64,000 nt of DNA from Amaricoccus sp003258405. GTDB lineage: Bacteria > Pseudomonadota > Alphaproteobacteria > Rhodobacterales > Rhodobacteraceae. The translations under genes were made by a program, and so were the position numbers. The stretch lies in NCBI RefSeq assembly GCF_043226085.1, contig NZ_CP171225.1:2232001-2296000 (forward strand). Direction: 5' to 3'. Positions within the stretch are counted from its first letter, which is position 1. Each line of letters begins with the position of its first letter. Under the pieces are notes generated by a model that was not told the DNA's origin, ran no database searches, and worked only from the letters and a program-made list of their open reading frames with translations. Of the stretch, positions 21,606 through 30,225 are shown piece by piece.

Positions 21606-22889
21606 TCAGCCGTGGCGCGCGAACTGCGAGATCTCGTGGAGCGCAGCATAGTCCGGCACGGCGCGTTCCGCCTCCTTCAGCCGCGCCATGGCGTCGGGAA
21701 TATAGGCCCGCGTCAGCGGCACGGCGGTCTGTTCGCGGGCGAGCTGGAGGTGGAAGACGTGGATGGCGTCATACCGAAACGAGACTTCCGAACCGGCGAG
21801 GTAGAAGTCCCACATCCTGAGGAACTGCTCGTCATAGAGCGCCAGAACCTCCTCGCGACGGGCAAGGAAACGCTCCCGCCAGGCCTTGGTCGTTTCGGCA
21901 TAATGCAGCGAGAGGATCTCGGTATCCCGCACCAGAAGCCCCGCCGCCTCGACCGCGGGCAGAACCTCCGAAAGCGCCGGAATATAGCCGTCGGGGAAGA
22001 CGTATTTCTCGATGAACGGGTGGTTGTAGGGCTCCGGATGCCGCTGCGCCATTGAATGGAGCAGCATCACGCCCTCGGGCTTCAGCAATCGCGCGACCGC
22101 ATCGAAGTAGTCCGGGTAGTGGCGCAAGCCTACATGCTCGAACATGCCGACCGATACGATATTGTCGAAATTCTCCTCGACCAGCCTGTAGTCCTGCAGC
22201 CGGAACTCCACCCGATCGGAGAGACCGAGCGCCGCGGCACGGCTGCGCGAGACCCGGAGTTGCTCCTCGCTCAGCGTGATGCCGACGACCTTGGCGTCGC
22301 AGACCTGCGCGAGGTACAGCGCCATGCCGCCCCAGCCCGATCCGATGTCGAGCACCCTGGCGCCGGGCTTCACGCAGAGCTTCGCGGCAATCAGCCGTTT
22401 CTTGGCGAGCTGCGCCACCTCGAGCGGCACGCCGGGATGCTCGAAATAGGCACAGGAATACTGCATGTCGCCATCGAGAAAGAGGCGGTAGAGGCGTTCG
22501 TCGAGATCGTAGTGATGCGCGACATTGGCCCGTGCGCGCCGCGGATTGATCGCCTTCAGCCGGGGCGATTCCCGGAAGCGCCGCCAGCGGTGCAGGAGCT
22601 TCGCGAGCGGGGTGGCAAGCTGTGCGCCGCCATTGCGCTTGGCAAGCTCCACGAGATCGTAGACATCGCCCTCCTCCAGCGTTAGCCGGCCCGCGATATA
22701 CATCTCCGGCACGCCGAGGTTGGGATCGGCAAACATCGCGCGGATCGCGCCCGTATCCCGGATATGCACATGTACAGGGGCGCCGCTTCCGTCACCGAGG
22801 CGCGCGCTCGCGCCGGACGGCAATGTGACGGTGAGGGCCCCCTCCTTGAAATGCCCCTGCACCGCCTTGAGGAAAAGTTTCTCAAGCAT
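21606..22889 (-). CDS. cfa: Cyclopropane-fatty-acyl-phospholipid synthase
   Basis: A 427-residue SAM-dependent enzyme that adds a methylene across double bonds of membrane phospholipid acyl chains. The N-terminal lipid-binding domain is followed by the Rossmann methyltransferase core: LDIGSGWGGMALYLAQ (SAM loop), EEQLRVSRSRA, and the SVGMFEHVGLRHYPDYF active-site segment, then HPFIEKYVFPDGYIP. Length and motif order match the family. ATG 22889 is used; a GTG sits immediately before it. The product usually accumulates in stationary phase or acid stress, but no sigma-specific promoter is evident. Confidence 0.95.
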   Translation of the reverse strand: MLEKLFLKAVQGHFKEGALTVTLPSGASARLGDGSGAPVHVHIRDTGAIRAMFADPNLGVPEMYIAGRLTLEEGDVYDLVELAKRNGGAQLATPLAKLLHRWRRFRESPRLKAINPRRARANVAHHYDLDERLYRLFLDGDMQYSCAYFEHPGVPLEVAQLAKKRLIAAKLCVKPGARVLDIGSGWGGMALYLAQVCDAKVVGITLSEEQLRVSRSRAAALGLSDRVEFRLQDYRLVEENFDNIVSVGMFEHVGLRHYPDYFDAVARLLKPEGVMLLHSMAQRHPEPYNHPFIEKYVFPDGYIPALSEVLPAVEAAGLLVRDTEILSLHYAETTKAWRERFLARREEVLALYDEQFLRMWDFYLAGSEVSFRYDAIHVFHLQLAREQTAVPLTRAYIPDAMARLKEAERAVPDYAALHEISQFARHG

Positions 22890-23198
22890 CACAGGCGAAT
22901 TCTCGTTGTCCCCGTCGAGGGTAAGTCAACGCGGCCCTTGCGCCAAGAGACCCCGCGGCAGCATGGCAAATAGCCTCTCGCCTGCCTGTCTCAGGAGCAG
23001 AATCTTTCGCCGCCGTCCGGTTTTTCGGCAATGAAATACCAGTGGAGGCCCGCCCTGGCCGCCCGCTCCGGCCCGCCCGCGCCCGACTCACCCGCCCCGC
23101 ACTGCCCCCGAAGCGGCGCCCGCGGCCTTGCGCCGGACCATCGCTCGCGTGTAAGAGCCGTCTCGCGCGGAAGGCCGCGCCAGTATCCGAGGTTTCCC
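22890..23198. other. Divergent intergenic region between cfa and aspS
   Basis: A 309-base stretch that must hold promoters for cfa (minus) and aspS (plus). It contains weak open frames on both strands with no family resemblance. No convincing -35/-10 pair, riboswitch, T-box or hairpin was found by eye. Confidence 0.5.
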
Positions 23199-24980
23199 AT
23201 GCACGCCTATCGCACCCACACCTGCGCCCAGCTTTCGAGCGCGAATGTCGGCGAAACGGTCCGCCTGTCGGGCTGGGTTCACCGGGTGCGCGATCATGGC
23301 GGCGTGCTCTTCATCGACCTGCGCGACCACTACGGCATCACCCAGGTGCTGGCCGACAGCGACAGCCCGGCCTTTGCCGGCATCGAGAAGGTGCGGTCCG
23401 AATGGGTGATCCGCATCGACGGCACCGTGAAGGCGCGCGCGCCGGAGCTCGTGAACCCCAAGCTCGCGACCGGCGAGATCGAGGTCTACATCCGCGACAT
23501 GGAAGTGCTGGGCGCGGCCGAGGAGCTTCCGCTGCCGGTCTTTGGCGACGTGGAATACCCCGAGGAAACCCGGCTCAAGTATCGCTTCCTCGACCTGCGC
23601 CGCGACAGTCTGCACCAGAATATCGTGCTGCGCTCGAAGGTTATCGCGAAGCTGCGCGCCTCGATGGTCGCGGCGGGCTTCACCGAGTTCCAGACGCCGA
23701 TCCTGACCGCCTCGAGCCCCGAGGGCGCGCGCGACTTCCTCGTGCCCTCCCGCCTGCACCCGGGCAAGTTCTATGCGCTGCCGCAGGCGCCGCAGCAGTT
23801 CAAGCAGCTCATCATGGTCGCGGGCTTCGACCGCTATTTCCAGATCGCACCCTGCTTCCGCGACGAGGACCCGCGGGCGGACCGTTCGCCCGGCGAGTTC
23901 TATCAGCTTGACATGGAAATGAGTTTCGCCACCCAGGAGGATGTCTTCGGGGTGATCGAGCCGGTGATGCGCGGCGTGTTCGAGGAGTTCGGCGGCGGGC
24001 GCCCGGTGACGGGCACCTTCCCGCGGATCGCCTATCGCGATTCGATGCTCTGGTATGGCTCCGACAAGCCGGACCTGCGCAACCCATTGAAAATGCAGAT
24101 TGTTTCGGAGCATTTCGCCGGATCGGGCTTCAAGATCTTCGCCTCGCTGCTCGAAAAGGCCGGCAACGAAGTACGCGCGATCCCGGCGCCCGGCGGCGGA
24201 AGCCGGAAGTTCTGCGACCGGATGAATGCCTTCGCGCAATCCGAAGGCCTTCCCGGCATGGGCTACATCTTCTGGCGCGCCCAGGACGACGGCGGCATGG
24301 AAGCCGCGGGGCCGGTCGCCAAGGCGCTCGGGCCGGAACGCACCGAAGCTATCAGGGAACAGTTGGGATTGGGTGAAGGCGACGCCGTCTTCTTCCTCGC
24401 CGGCCGGCCCGCGCAGTTCCAGGCGGTGGCGGGCAAGGCGCGCGACCAGATCGGGCGCGAGCTTGGCCTCACCGACGAGGACCGGTTCGAGCTCTGCTGG
24501 ATCGTCGATTTCCCGATGTACGAGCAGGACGAGGAGACGGGCAAGCTCGACTTCAGCCACAACCCCTTCTCGATGCCGCAGGGCGAGCTCGAGGCGCTGC
24601 AGTCGCAGGACCCGCTGGAAATCCTGGGTTATCAGTATGATATCGTCTGCAACGGCGTGGAGCTGAGCTCGGGCGCGGTGCGAAACCACCGGCCGGAGAT
24701 CATGTATGAGGCGTTCCGGATCGTGGGATATGACCGGAACTACGTGGATGCGCATTTCGGCGGCATGCTCTCGGCCTTCAAGTTCGGCGCACCGCCGCAC
24801 GCCGGCATCGCGCCGGGTGTGGACCGCATCGTCATGTTGCTGGCCGGGGCGGAAAACATCCGTGAAGTCATCATGTTCCCGATGAACCAGCGCGCCGAGG
24901 ACCTGATGATGGGGGCACCGTCGGAGCCCACCAACGAACAGCTCCGCGAGCTCGGACTGCGGATGATCCCAAGGGATTAA
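23199..24980 (+). CDS. aspS: Aspartyl-tRNA synthetase
   Basis: A 593-residue class IIb synthetase. Domain order: N-terminal OB fold anticodon-binding domain (about residues 1-105, RLSGWVHRVRDHGGVLFIDL), class II motif 1 (KVIAKLRASMVAAGFTEFQT), motif 2 (YFQIAPCFRDEDPRADRSPGEF), the bacterial GAD insertion, and motif 3 (PHAGIAPGVDRIVMLL, which ends the active site). Bacterial-type length with the GAD domain. Many alphaproteobacterial enzymes are non-discriminating and also charge tRNA-Asn, which cannot be judged here. ATG 23199 replaces a longer frame that starts inside the upstream region. Confidence 0.97.
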   Translation: MHAYRTHTCAQLSSANVGETVRLSGWVHRVRDHGGVLFIDLRDHYGITQVLADSDSPAFAGIEKVRSEWVIRIDGTVKARAPELVNPKLATGEIEVYIRDMEVLGAAEELPLPVFGDVEYPEETRLKYRFLDLRRDSLHQNIVLRSKVIAKLRASMVAAGFTEFQTPILTASSPEGARDFLVPSRLHPGKFYALPQAPQQFKQLIMVAGFDRYFQIAPCFRDEDPRADRSPGEFYQLDMEMSFATQEDVFGVIEPVMRGVFEEFGGGRPVTGTFPRIAYRDSMLWYGSDKPDLRNPLKMQIVSEHFAGSGFKIFASLLEKAGNEVRAIPAPGGGSRKFCDRMNAFAQSEGLPGMGYIFWRAQDDGGMEAAGPVAKALGPERTEAIREQLGLGEGDAVFFLAGRPAQFQAVAGKARDQIGRELGLTDEDRFELCWIVDFPMYEQDEETGKLDFSHNPFSMPQGELEALQSQDPLEILGYQYDIVCNGVELSSGAVRNHRPEIMYEAFRIVGYDRNYVDAHFGGMLSAFKFGAPPHAGIAPGVDRIVMLLAGAENIREVIMFPMNQRAEDLMMGAPSEPTNEQLRELGLRMIPRD

Positions 24981-25003
24981 GGCCGCGTCCGGCGATCTGG
25001 AAA

Positions 25004-25033
25004 CCATATGGAATGCGTATGGATTCCATATGG
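25004..25033. repeat. Perfect 11-bp inverted repeat between convergent aspS and pentapeptide gene
   Basis: CCATATGGAAT (25004-25014) and ATTCCATATGG (25023-25033) around the 8-base spacer GCGTATGG. The arms are AT-richer than the region and each contains the self-palindrome CCATATGG. No T run follows, so it may be a hairpin stop for both transcripts or a protein-binding site. Confidence 0.6.
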
Positions 25034-25073
25034 CAAGCAAACTTCTCAGGATTGAGAGGTTAACGCGGGCCGG

Positions 25074-26831
25074 TCAACCGCGTCCCTTCAGCGGATGACC
25101 CTCGGGATAGGCCGCGTCGAGGGGCAGGCGGGTGCCGGTGCGCTTCGGCTCTTCGCCGGGCGGGCAGAGGAATTCGGCGCGGACCTTTTCCGGAGCGCGC
25201 CGGCCACCCCCCACATCTGGCATGTTCGCGATCTTCGCATCGAGGAATGCGGGCGCGCCCCTCCAGCAGGAGGGGATGGTGAGGGTGCCCTCATCCTTGG
25301 GCAGGAGCGTCATTTCGTTACCGATCATCTGATCGAGTTGCTCTTGCGTCAGATCCCTGGCACCTCGAAAATCGGCAAACTGGGCGGGTGAGCCGGTGTG
25401 AGCACCCGCCCAGTTTGCCGACTTGAGATCGGCCCTCCTAAGGTCCGCCCCCTCCAGATGCGCCCAGCTGAGATCCGCCCCCTCCAGATGCGCCCCGCCA
25501 AGGTCCGCCCCCTCCAGATGTGCCCCGCCAAGGTCCGCCCCTTCCAGATGTGCCCTGCTAAGGACCGCCCCCTCCAGATGCGCCCCGCCAAGGTCCGCCC
25601 CCTCCAGACGCGCCCTCCAAAGGTCCGCCCCCTCCAGACGCGCCCCGAAGAGGAGCGCCCCCTCCAGATGCGCCCTCCAAAGGCCCGCCCCCTCCAGATG
25701 TGCCCCGCTAAGGTCCGCCTTGCGGAGGTCGAGATGGGCGAGATCATGGCGACGCAGGTTCGTGTGGCGGAGGTCGAGGCGGTAGCCCTTCTCGCTCTCG
25801 TCGCCGCGCCGTACCCGGGCCTCCTCGTGCGCGATCCGCTCGGAGTCCCGGCGCCCGATGACCTCGAGAGCCACCTGAATGTCCGTGCGTGCCGGGGGCA
25901 GCCCCATACTCCAGGCCTTAAGCCTTTTGCCCCGCTGCCGCCGCATCTCGTCGCGGTGCTCGAGATCTTCTCGAGTCGGGTTTTCGGGGTAAGCCGGCCA
26001 GTCGCCGAGATCGTGGCCGGGCGCCTCGCTCGCCGGGGCATTCTCGCGTATGTAGGCGCAGAGGATGTCCATGACGCGGATGTGTTCGCCGGGGTTTTCG
26101 CGGGAGATGCGGTCCAGCGTGAGGATCGCGCCGATGCGGACCTCGAGATTGGGTTGGGTGGATTCGAAGGTCTTCCACTCGCCGGGGTCCGCCATTTCGC
26201 CTTCGCGCGGGGCGGGCGGCGTCCTGTCCTTCCATTCGATCTCGGTGCGATCTGGCGCGCCCTTCGAGGTGAAGCGGACCGGGCGGCCGATGCGGCTGAT
26301 CTTCTTCTCGGCGCCGAGGCCCTCGACGGCGGTGTTGATGAGCGAGGTGGTGAGGTTGGCTTCCTGGGTGCGGGCGGTGCGCTCGTTGATCCAGACGCGG
26401 ACGAGCTGGAACGGGATGGTGGCGAGGATCGCGAGCATCCCGGCAAGGGCCGCGAAGGTGTAGGCGATGGTACGGATGTTCTCGACGGTTGTTGTATTCG
26501 CGTCCGCATCCTCGACGGCCCTGAGAGCGGCCTTCAGCAGATGCAACATCTGGCCTATGAGAAGTGGGATCTGCCACACGTAGGTCACGACAGCCCACGT
26601 GAAGGCCAGGATTCCAAACGGCAGCAAAAGTGCAAGGTAATGGCGCTTCAGGAAACCAAGCGTTCCGCGCCATGCCTTGGTGATCCCCTGCCGGTTGATA
26701 TGCCGGATCGCCACGAGGGTGATGAAGAGCGCAAGCGCTGCGCCGGCGGCCCAGAGGAGGGTCGGGAGCGCCTCGGGGAGGGGCAGGTGGAGGGTGAGGC
26801 CGGTGTGGTCGGCCCGGAACATGCCGGTCAT
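25074..26831 (-). CDS. Membrane-anchored pentapeptide-repeat protein
   Basis: A 585-residue protein. The N-terminal part has three hydrophobic segments (about residues 22-41, 66-86 and 121-145). A cytosolic linker (about 150-350) contains a segment resembling those in other large pentapeptide-repeat membrane proteins (NLEVRIGAILTLDRISRENP, a helix that begins many such modules). The pentapeptide array at about 355-465 has the A-(D/H)-L-x-x pattern as nine near-identical ten-residue units (A-H/R-L-E-G-A-x-L-x-x), which should fold as a right-handed beta helix. A Pro-rich tail follows. No function is assigned; the near-identity of repeats suggests recent expansion. Confidence 0.8.
   Translation of the reverse strand: MTGMFRADHTGLTLHLPLPEALPTLLWAAGAALALFITLVAIRHINRQGITKAWRGTLGFLKRHYLALLLPFGILAFTWAVVTYVWQIPLLIGQMLHLLKAALRAVEDADANTTTVENIRTIAYTFAALAGMLAILATIPFQLVRVWINERTARTQEANLTTSLINTAVEGLGAEKKISRIGRPVRFTSKGAPDRTEIEWKDRTPPAPREGEMADPGEWKTFESTQPNLEVRIGAILTLDRISRENPGEHIRVMDILCAYIRENAPASEAPGHDLGDWPAYPENPTREDLEHRDEMRRQRGKRLKAWSMGLPPARTDIQVALEVIGRRDSERIAHEEARVRRGDESEKGYRLDLRHTNLRRHDLAHLDLRKADLSGAHLEGAGLWRAHLEGALLFGARLEGADLWRARLEGADLGGAHLEGAVLSRAHLEGADLGGAHLEGADLGGAHLEGADLSWAHLEGADLRRADLKSANWAGAHTGSPAQFADFRGARDLTQEQLDQMIGNEMTLLPKDEGTLTIPSCWRGAPAFLDAKIANMPDVGGGRRAPEKVRAEFLCPPGEEPKRTGTRLPLDAAYPEGHPLKGRG
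25440..25711 (-). repeat. Tandem 30-bp repeat, nine units, inside the pentapeptide gene
   Basis: Nine contiguous copies of a 30-base unit with the core CGCCCCCTCCAGATG on the plus strand, differing at a few positions. Each unit encodes ten residues (two pentapeptides). Spacing is exactly 30 bases, keeping frame. Confidence 0.95.
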
Positions 26832-27125
26832 AATCCGCGGGGAGCCTCCGCGCCTGAAACGAATGGGGCGAGGCTAGCAGGCGGCGCCGCGGCCGGAAAG
26901 GTGGCGGGGAAGCGTCGGAGCCCGAAGAAATTCGGCGCGGGCGCATAGTGGTGCGGCGCAGCGGATGCGGCAAGTGCGGGCGATTCGCTCGCCCCAGGGG
27001 TGCTGCATAAGGGCAACAGGGGCGCGATCACGTGCCTGTGGGGACTGGAAACCAAGGGGGGATGTTAGCATTTCGTTATGGTTGCGGCGAGAAAGTCCGC
27101 ACGAGACTGCCAGGGGAGACCCCAT

Positions 27126-27347
27126 ATGAGACCGATCTACGAAGTGCCCGAAGAATTCGAGCGCGCCGTCAACAAGACCGCCCAGTCCTACATCAGCCGC
27201 TTCGGCAAGGATGCGGACGAAAAGGCCTGGGACGCGGCACGCCATCCGGGCATGACGCCCGCCGAGCGCGCCTATTGCGAGGCGGTGGCCAATCGCGTGA
27301 CCGTGGCGCTGCGCGGCACCCACGCTCCGACCCTCAGCCACATCTGA
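27126..27347 (+). CDS. Small conserved-looking hypothetical protein
   Basis: A 73-residue soluble protein, mostly helical and charged (VPEEFERAVNKTAQSYISRF, then HPGMTPAERAYCEAVANRV). It has a good ribosome site, GGGGAG, 8 bases before ATG 27126, and a codon pattern like true genes (strong third-position G/C). No domain, signal or membrane segment is recognised and no function is proposed. It stands alone between the divergent pentapeptide gene and tRNA-Pro on the opposite strand. Confidence 0.6.
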   Translation: MRPIYEVPEEFERAVNKTAQSYISRFGKDADEKAWDAARHPGMTPAERAYCEAVANRVTVALRGTHAPTLSHI

Positions 27348-27469
27348 GCGGCACCGCGGGGCCGGGGCGCGCCTGACCGGGCGAACCGGGTGGGGGCGCT
27401 CCGCCATCGATGGCGCGACGGCTGATTCGACAGCCGCGGGCGTGCTGCGGTGATCGGGTATTCAGGGGA

Positions 27470-27546
27470 TGGTCGGGGCGGCGAGATTCGAACTCACGAC
27501 CTACGGTACCCAAAACCGTCGCGCTACCAGGCTGCGCTACGCCCCG
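27470..27546 (-). tRNA. tRNA-Pro (anticodon UGG)
   Basis: On the minus strand from 27546: acceptor CGGGGCG pairs with CGCCCCG, D arm GCGC-AGCCTGGTA-GCGC, anticodon arm ACGGT-TTTGGGT-ACCGT with TGG at 34-36, T arm with GTTCGAATC. CCA is encoded at 27472-27470. The UGG anticodon reads CCN proline codons through wobble. No integrase or attachment-site repeat was seen next to it. Confidence 0.95.
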
Positions 27547-27608
27547 ACGGCTCTTCGCTTACCCCGGCAGACGCGCCGAGGAAAGAGCAAAGACGCAGGC
27601 GGCGGGCC

Positions 27609-28100
27609 TCAGCCGCAGGGCCAGGCGGCGGTTGCCTGGTCGATTGCCGGGCTTTGCAGCTCGGCGCCCTCGTCGATGCCGAGGGTCTTCGTCATGCCGC
27701 CGTTGATCTCGAGCACATAGCGGATCGCATCGCCACCGATGATCGGCGTCTCGTCGAGGGGCTTGGCGTTCTCGTGGACCCGCGCGAGGCGGCCCGCCTC
27801 GTCGAAGAACAGCATGTCGAGCGGAATCAGCGTGTTGCGCATCCAGAACGCCACGGGGCCCGCCTCGGGATAGACGAAGAGCATGCCCCCGAACCGCGGC
27901 AGGCTTTCGCGGTTCATCAGGCCCTGGGCGCGTTCGGGCTCGGTGTCGGCAACCTCGACCTCGAAGCGCAGCACCGAATCGGCATCGCGCAATTCGAGCA
28001 CGCCGGGGGTGCAACCGGCGGCCTCGACCGCTCCTGAGGCAAGGCAGAGGGCGGCGGCGAGCCAGGCAGCGGCGGCGGGAGGCGCCATCCGCTCAGCCAT
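27609..28100 (-). CDS. DUF192 family exported protein
   Basis: A 163-residue protein with an N-terminal signal peptide (residues about 5-28, AAAAWLAAALCLASGAVEA) and a DUF192 domain: ADTEPERAQGLMNRESLPRF, GGMLFVYPEAGPVAFWMRNTLIPLDMLFFD, and the GGDAIRYVLEINGG ending. The family is small, exported and of unknown function. ATG 28100 overlaps the stop of the csp gene by 8 bases, so translation is coupled; an in-frame ATG at 28088 is an alternative. The csp-DUF192 pair is common in Rhodobacterales and related alphaproteobacteria. Confidence 0.88.
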   Translation of the reverse strand: MAERMAPPAAAAWLAAALCLASGAVEAAGCTPGVLELRDADSVLRFEVEVADTEPERAQGLMNRESLPRFGGMLFVYPEAGPVAFWMRNTLIPLDMLFFDEAGRLARVHENAKPLDETPIIGGDAIRYVLEINGGMTKTLGIDEGAELQSPAIDQATAAWPCG

Positions 28101-28623
28101 CGGCAGGGGCCGTCTGGATCCGGGCGACGTAATCCCAGCTCCGGACCTCGTAGACCATCGGGCCGCGCGGCCCCTCGGTGACGCGGACGGCGAGAACATC
28201 GCCCGCCACGACCTCGCCATAGCCATACTGGCGCAGGGTTTCCATGTGGAGGAAAACGTCCTCGGGCTTGGCGAAGACATTGACGAATCCGAAGCCCTTC
28301 ACCCGGTCGAACCACTTGACCCGAGCCGGCTCCAGCGGCCCGGCGGCACCGGTGGGCATCGGGGGCACCATGCCGTTCGCGTCGGGGGACTTGGTCTTTT
28401 CCGGAACGACCTCAAGCACTTCGATGGCCTGGCGGCCGCGATCGGTCGTCTGCACGTCGAGGAGAATTTCGGCGCCCTCTGCAACGGACGTGAACCCGTA
28501 GGCCCTCAGCACGTTCCCGTGCAGCAGAATATCCCCGTCACCATCATCGGAAACGACAAAGCCGTAGCCCTTGGTGGTGTCGAACCATTTAACATTGCCA
28601 CGGACCTGCATTCTGGCGCTCAT
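28093..28623 (-). CDS. Cold-shock protein with two CSD domains
   Basis: A 176-residue protein with two cold-shock OB folds joined by a Pro/Gly linker. Domain 1 (about 8-70) has GNVKWFDTTKGYGFVV with the RNP1-like K-G-Y-G-F-V and a D-I-L-L-H in place of D-I-F-V-H. Domain 2 (about 98-165) has ARVKWFDRVKGFGFVNV and EDVFLHMETL. Double-CSD proteins are typical of alphaproteobacteria and bind single-stranded RNA or DNA. The ribosome site is GGAGGAGG. An inverted repeat lies upstream at 28694-28711. Confidence 0.93.
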   Translation of the reverse strand: MSARMQVRGNVKWFDTTKGYGFVVSDDGDGDILLHGNVLRAYGFTSVAEGAEILLDVQTTDRGRQAIEVLEVVPEKTKSPDANGMVPPMPTGAAGPLEPARVKWFDRVKGFGFVNVFAKPEDVFLHMETLRQYGYGEVVAGDVLAVRVTEGPRGPMVYEVRSWDYVARIQTAPADG

Positions 28624-28693
28624 CTCACAAGGCCTCCTCCCCCAAAAGAGAGTCGGCGAAATCCAACTACACGTAACGCGACCGATCTCAGCA

Positions 28694-28711
28694 AACAGAA
28701 ATCAGTCTGTT
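28694..28711. promoter_or_regulatory. Inverted repeat upstream of the double-CSD gene
   Basis: AACAGA and TCTGTT, perfect 6-bp arms around AATCAG, 71 bases upstream of the csp start. Three nearby copies of the motif GTAAC (about 28673, 28716 and 28733) flank it. A protein-binding or leader hairpin role is possible; no partner is identified. Confidence 0.35.
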
Positions 28712-28867
28712 AAACGTAACAAGTCCTCAGTGTAACGCAACCTTGAACATGCCGCTGAGGGCAGGGTTCTTTGTTGCGTCTGCAAATTTCTTGCGAAAGT
28801 TGCACGGCCGGGCCGCCCCGAGCTTGCCGCAACTCGGATAGCAAATGCGGGGCCCGAAGAAAATCGC

Positions 28868-29602
28868 TCAGACATGCTGACCGCCATTTATCTCGACTTC
28901 GACGCCGGAAACGTAGGAGGCGGCTGGGGAACAGAGGAAGAAGATGGTGCGCGCGACCTCCTCGGGCTGGCCGAGGCGGCGCATCGGGATCGCCGCGGCG
29001 AGCTTCTCCGTGCCGGGCGAGAGGATCTCGGTCTCGATCTCGCCGGGGGCAATCGCGTTTACCCGCACGCCGAGTGGGCCGAAGTCGTTGGCCATCTCGC
29101 GGGTCAGGGCGGCGAGCGCGGCCTTCGAGGTGGCGTAGGCGGCGCCCGCGAAGGGATGGACCCGCGATCCGGCGATGGAGGTGACGTTGACGATGGCGCC
29201 CTGCCCGGCGGCAAGCTCGTCCTTCAGCCCGCGCGCGAGGACGACGCTGGAGAAGAAGTTGACGTGGAAGACCTTGCCCCAGTCCGAGAGATCGGTGGTG
29301 AAGGTATCGAGGCGTTCGCCGCCCTTGCCCTTGGGCGAGACGCCCGCATTGTTCACCAGCGCCTCGAGCCGGCCGGCGCGCAGGCGGCCGCGGATCTCCT
29401 CCACGGCGCGGATCGTGTCCTTGGGATCGGCGAGATCGACCTGGATGTGATCCTCGGGGCCGGCGGGCCACGGGCAATTCTCGGGGAACGGGTGGCGGGA
29501 GCAGGTGATCACGCGCCAACCCTCGGCGGAAAACGCCTTGACCGTGGCATGGCCGATGCCACGGCTTGCTCCCGTGAGGAGTAGGGTCTTTCTGTCGGGC
29601 AT
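28868..29602 (-). CDS. SDR family oxidoreductase
   Basis: A 244-residue classical short-chain dehydrogenase/reductase. Visible are the Rossmann GASRGIGHAT at residues 11-20, LVNNAGVS, the catalytic set with S-I-A-G followed by Y-A-T-S-K (Tyr and Lys of the active site), and the VRVNAIAPGEIET loop that ends the core. The C-terminal ASYVSGVEVEINGGQHV is the standard dimer strand. Cofactor is NAD(P)H; Arg after the first Gly-rich strand and S-R-H favour NADP. The substrate cannot be told. It is not in a clear operon. Confidence 0.9.
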   Translation of the reverse strand: MPDRKTLLLTGASRGIGHATVKAFSAEGWRVITCSRHPFPENCPWPAGPEDHIQVDLADPKDTIRAVEEIRGRLRAGRLEALVNNAGVSPKGKGGERLDTFTTDLSDWGKVFHVNFFSSVVLARGLKDELAAGQGAIVNVTSIAGSRVHPFAGAAYATSKAALAALTREMANDFGPLGVRVNAIAPGEIETEILSPGTEKLAAAIPMRRLGQPEEVARTIFFLCSPAASYVSGVEVEINGGQHV

Positions 29603-29676
29603 GCGGTGGACGGCTCCGGGTCCTAGTTAACGAACATTAACTTAGGCCGGACCCGAAGCAAACCGGGAATCGCCCT

Positions 29677-30003
29677 CTAGATGAACCGCCGCATGAGAAA
29701 GAGCGAGCCGACCGCCATGGCGAGGCCGAGCATTTCGCGCGGCGCCAGCTTTTCCTCGAAGACGATGAGGCCGAGGGCGGCGAGCAGCAGCACGCTCAGC
29801 ACCGAATACCACACCCCCATCACCGCGACCGGCATGTGACGGAGCGCATAGAGCACGCCGACGGCGGAGAAGGCATAGCAGGCCGCGCCGAGACCGAATT
29901 CGGCCGTGGCGAAGGGGCCGATCCGGTCGGAGGCGAGCTTCAGGAAGTAGTCGCCCGTCACGTTGAGGACGACGATCCCGAGCACCAGAGCAACGCCGTT
30001 CAT
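29677..30003 (-). CDS. Small multidrug resistance (SMR/EmrE-like) membrane protein
   Basis: A 108-residue protein with four predicted hydrophobic helices filling nearly the whole length, as in EmrE and related small transporters. The first helix carries N-V-T-G-D-Y-F-L-K-L-A and lacks the EmrE-type Glu in A-x-x-x-E, so substrate coupling may differ; it could belong to the EamA-like SMR subgroup. It diverges from the TetR gene, with an operator-like inverted repeat in between, suggesting TetR control. Confidence 0.7.
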   Translation of the reverse strand: MNGVALVLGIVVLNVTGDYFLKLASDRIGPFATAEFGLGAACYAFSAVGVLYALRHMPVAVMGVWYSVLSVLLLAALGLIVFEEKLAPREMLGLAMAVGSLFLMRRFI

Positions 30004-30109
30004 CCCCCGGCCCTCCGCGGCATCGGTATCGGAGGGACGGAAAGGCGGGCGGGCCCACGGCGCCGGGGCAGGACTGAACTGGACATGGAAAGGAAAGTCC
30101 CTGCTAACT

Positions 30110-30140
30110 ATTTACGTTCGAAATATGACTGAACGCAAAT
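30110..30140. promoter_or_regulatory. Operator-like inverted repeat between SMR and TetR genes
   Basis: ATTTACGTTC (30110-30119) and GAACGCAAAT (30131-30140) are inverted with one mismatch, centred in an AT-rich patch between the divergent SMR and TetR genes. Its position fits a repressor site controlling both. It is unlike the site before the oxidoreductase gene, so a different regulator may bind it. Confidence 0.5.
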
Positions 30141-30225
30141 CATAGCACAGATTTCCGTGAGCAGGCCCGAAGATCTGCGCGCGCTGTCACTTGATTTCCC
30201 GCCCCCGCATCCCGACTATTGGAGG

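Noticed and set aside
23088..25040. Minus-strand frame of 650 codons over aspS
   Set aside because: Shadow of a well-supported aspartyl-tRNA synthetase.
25440..25711. Regular 30-bp repeats that look like a CRISPR array
   Set aside because: There are no unique spacers; the units are contiguous and in frame, coding pentapeptides. No cas gene is near.
27470..27546. tRNA-Pro as integration site of a genomic island
   Set aside because: No integrase and no direct repeat of the tRNA 3' end was seen on either side within the window.
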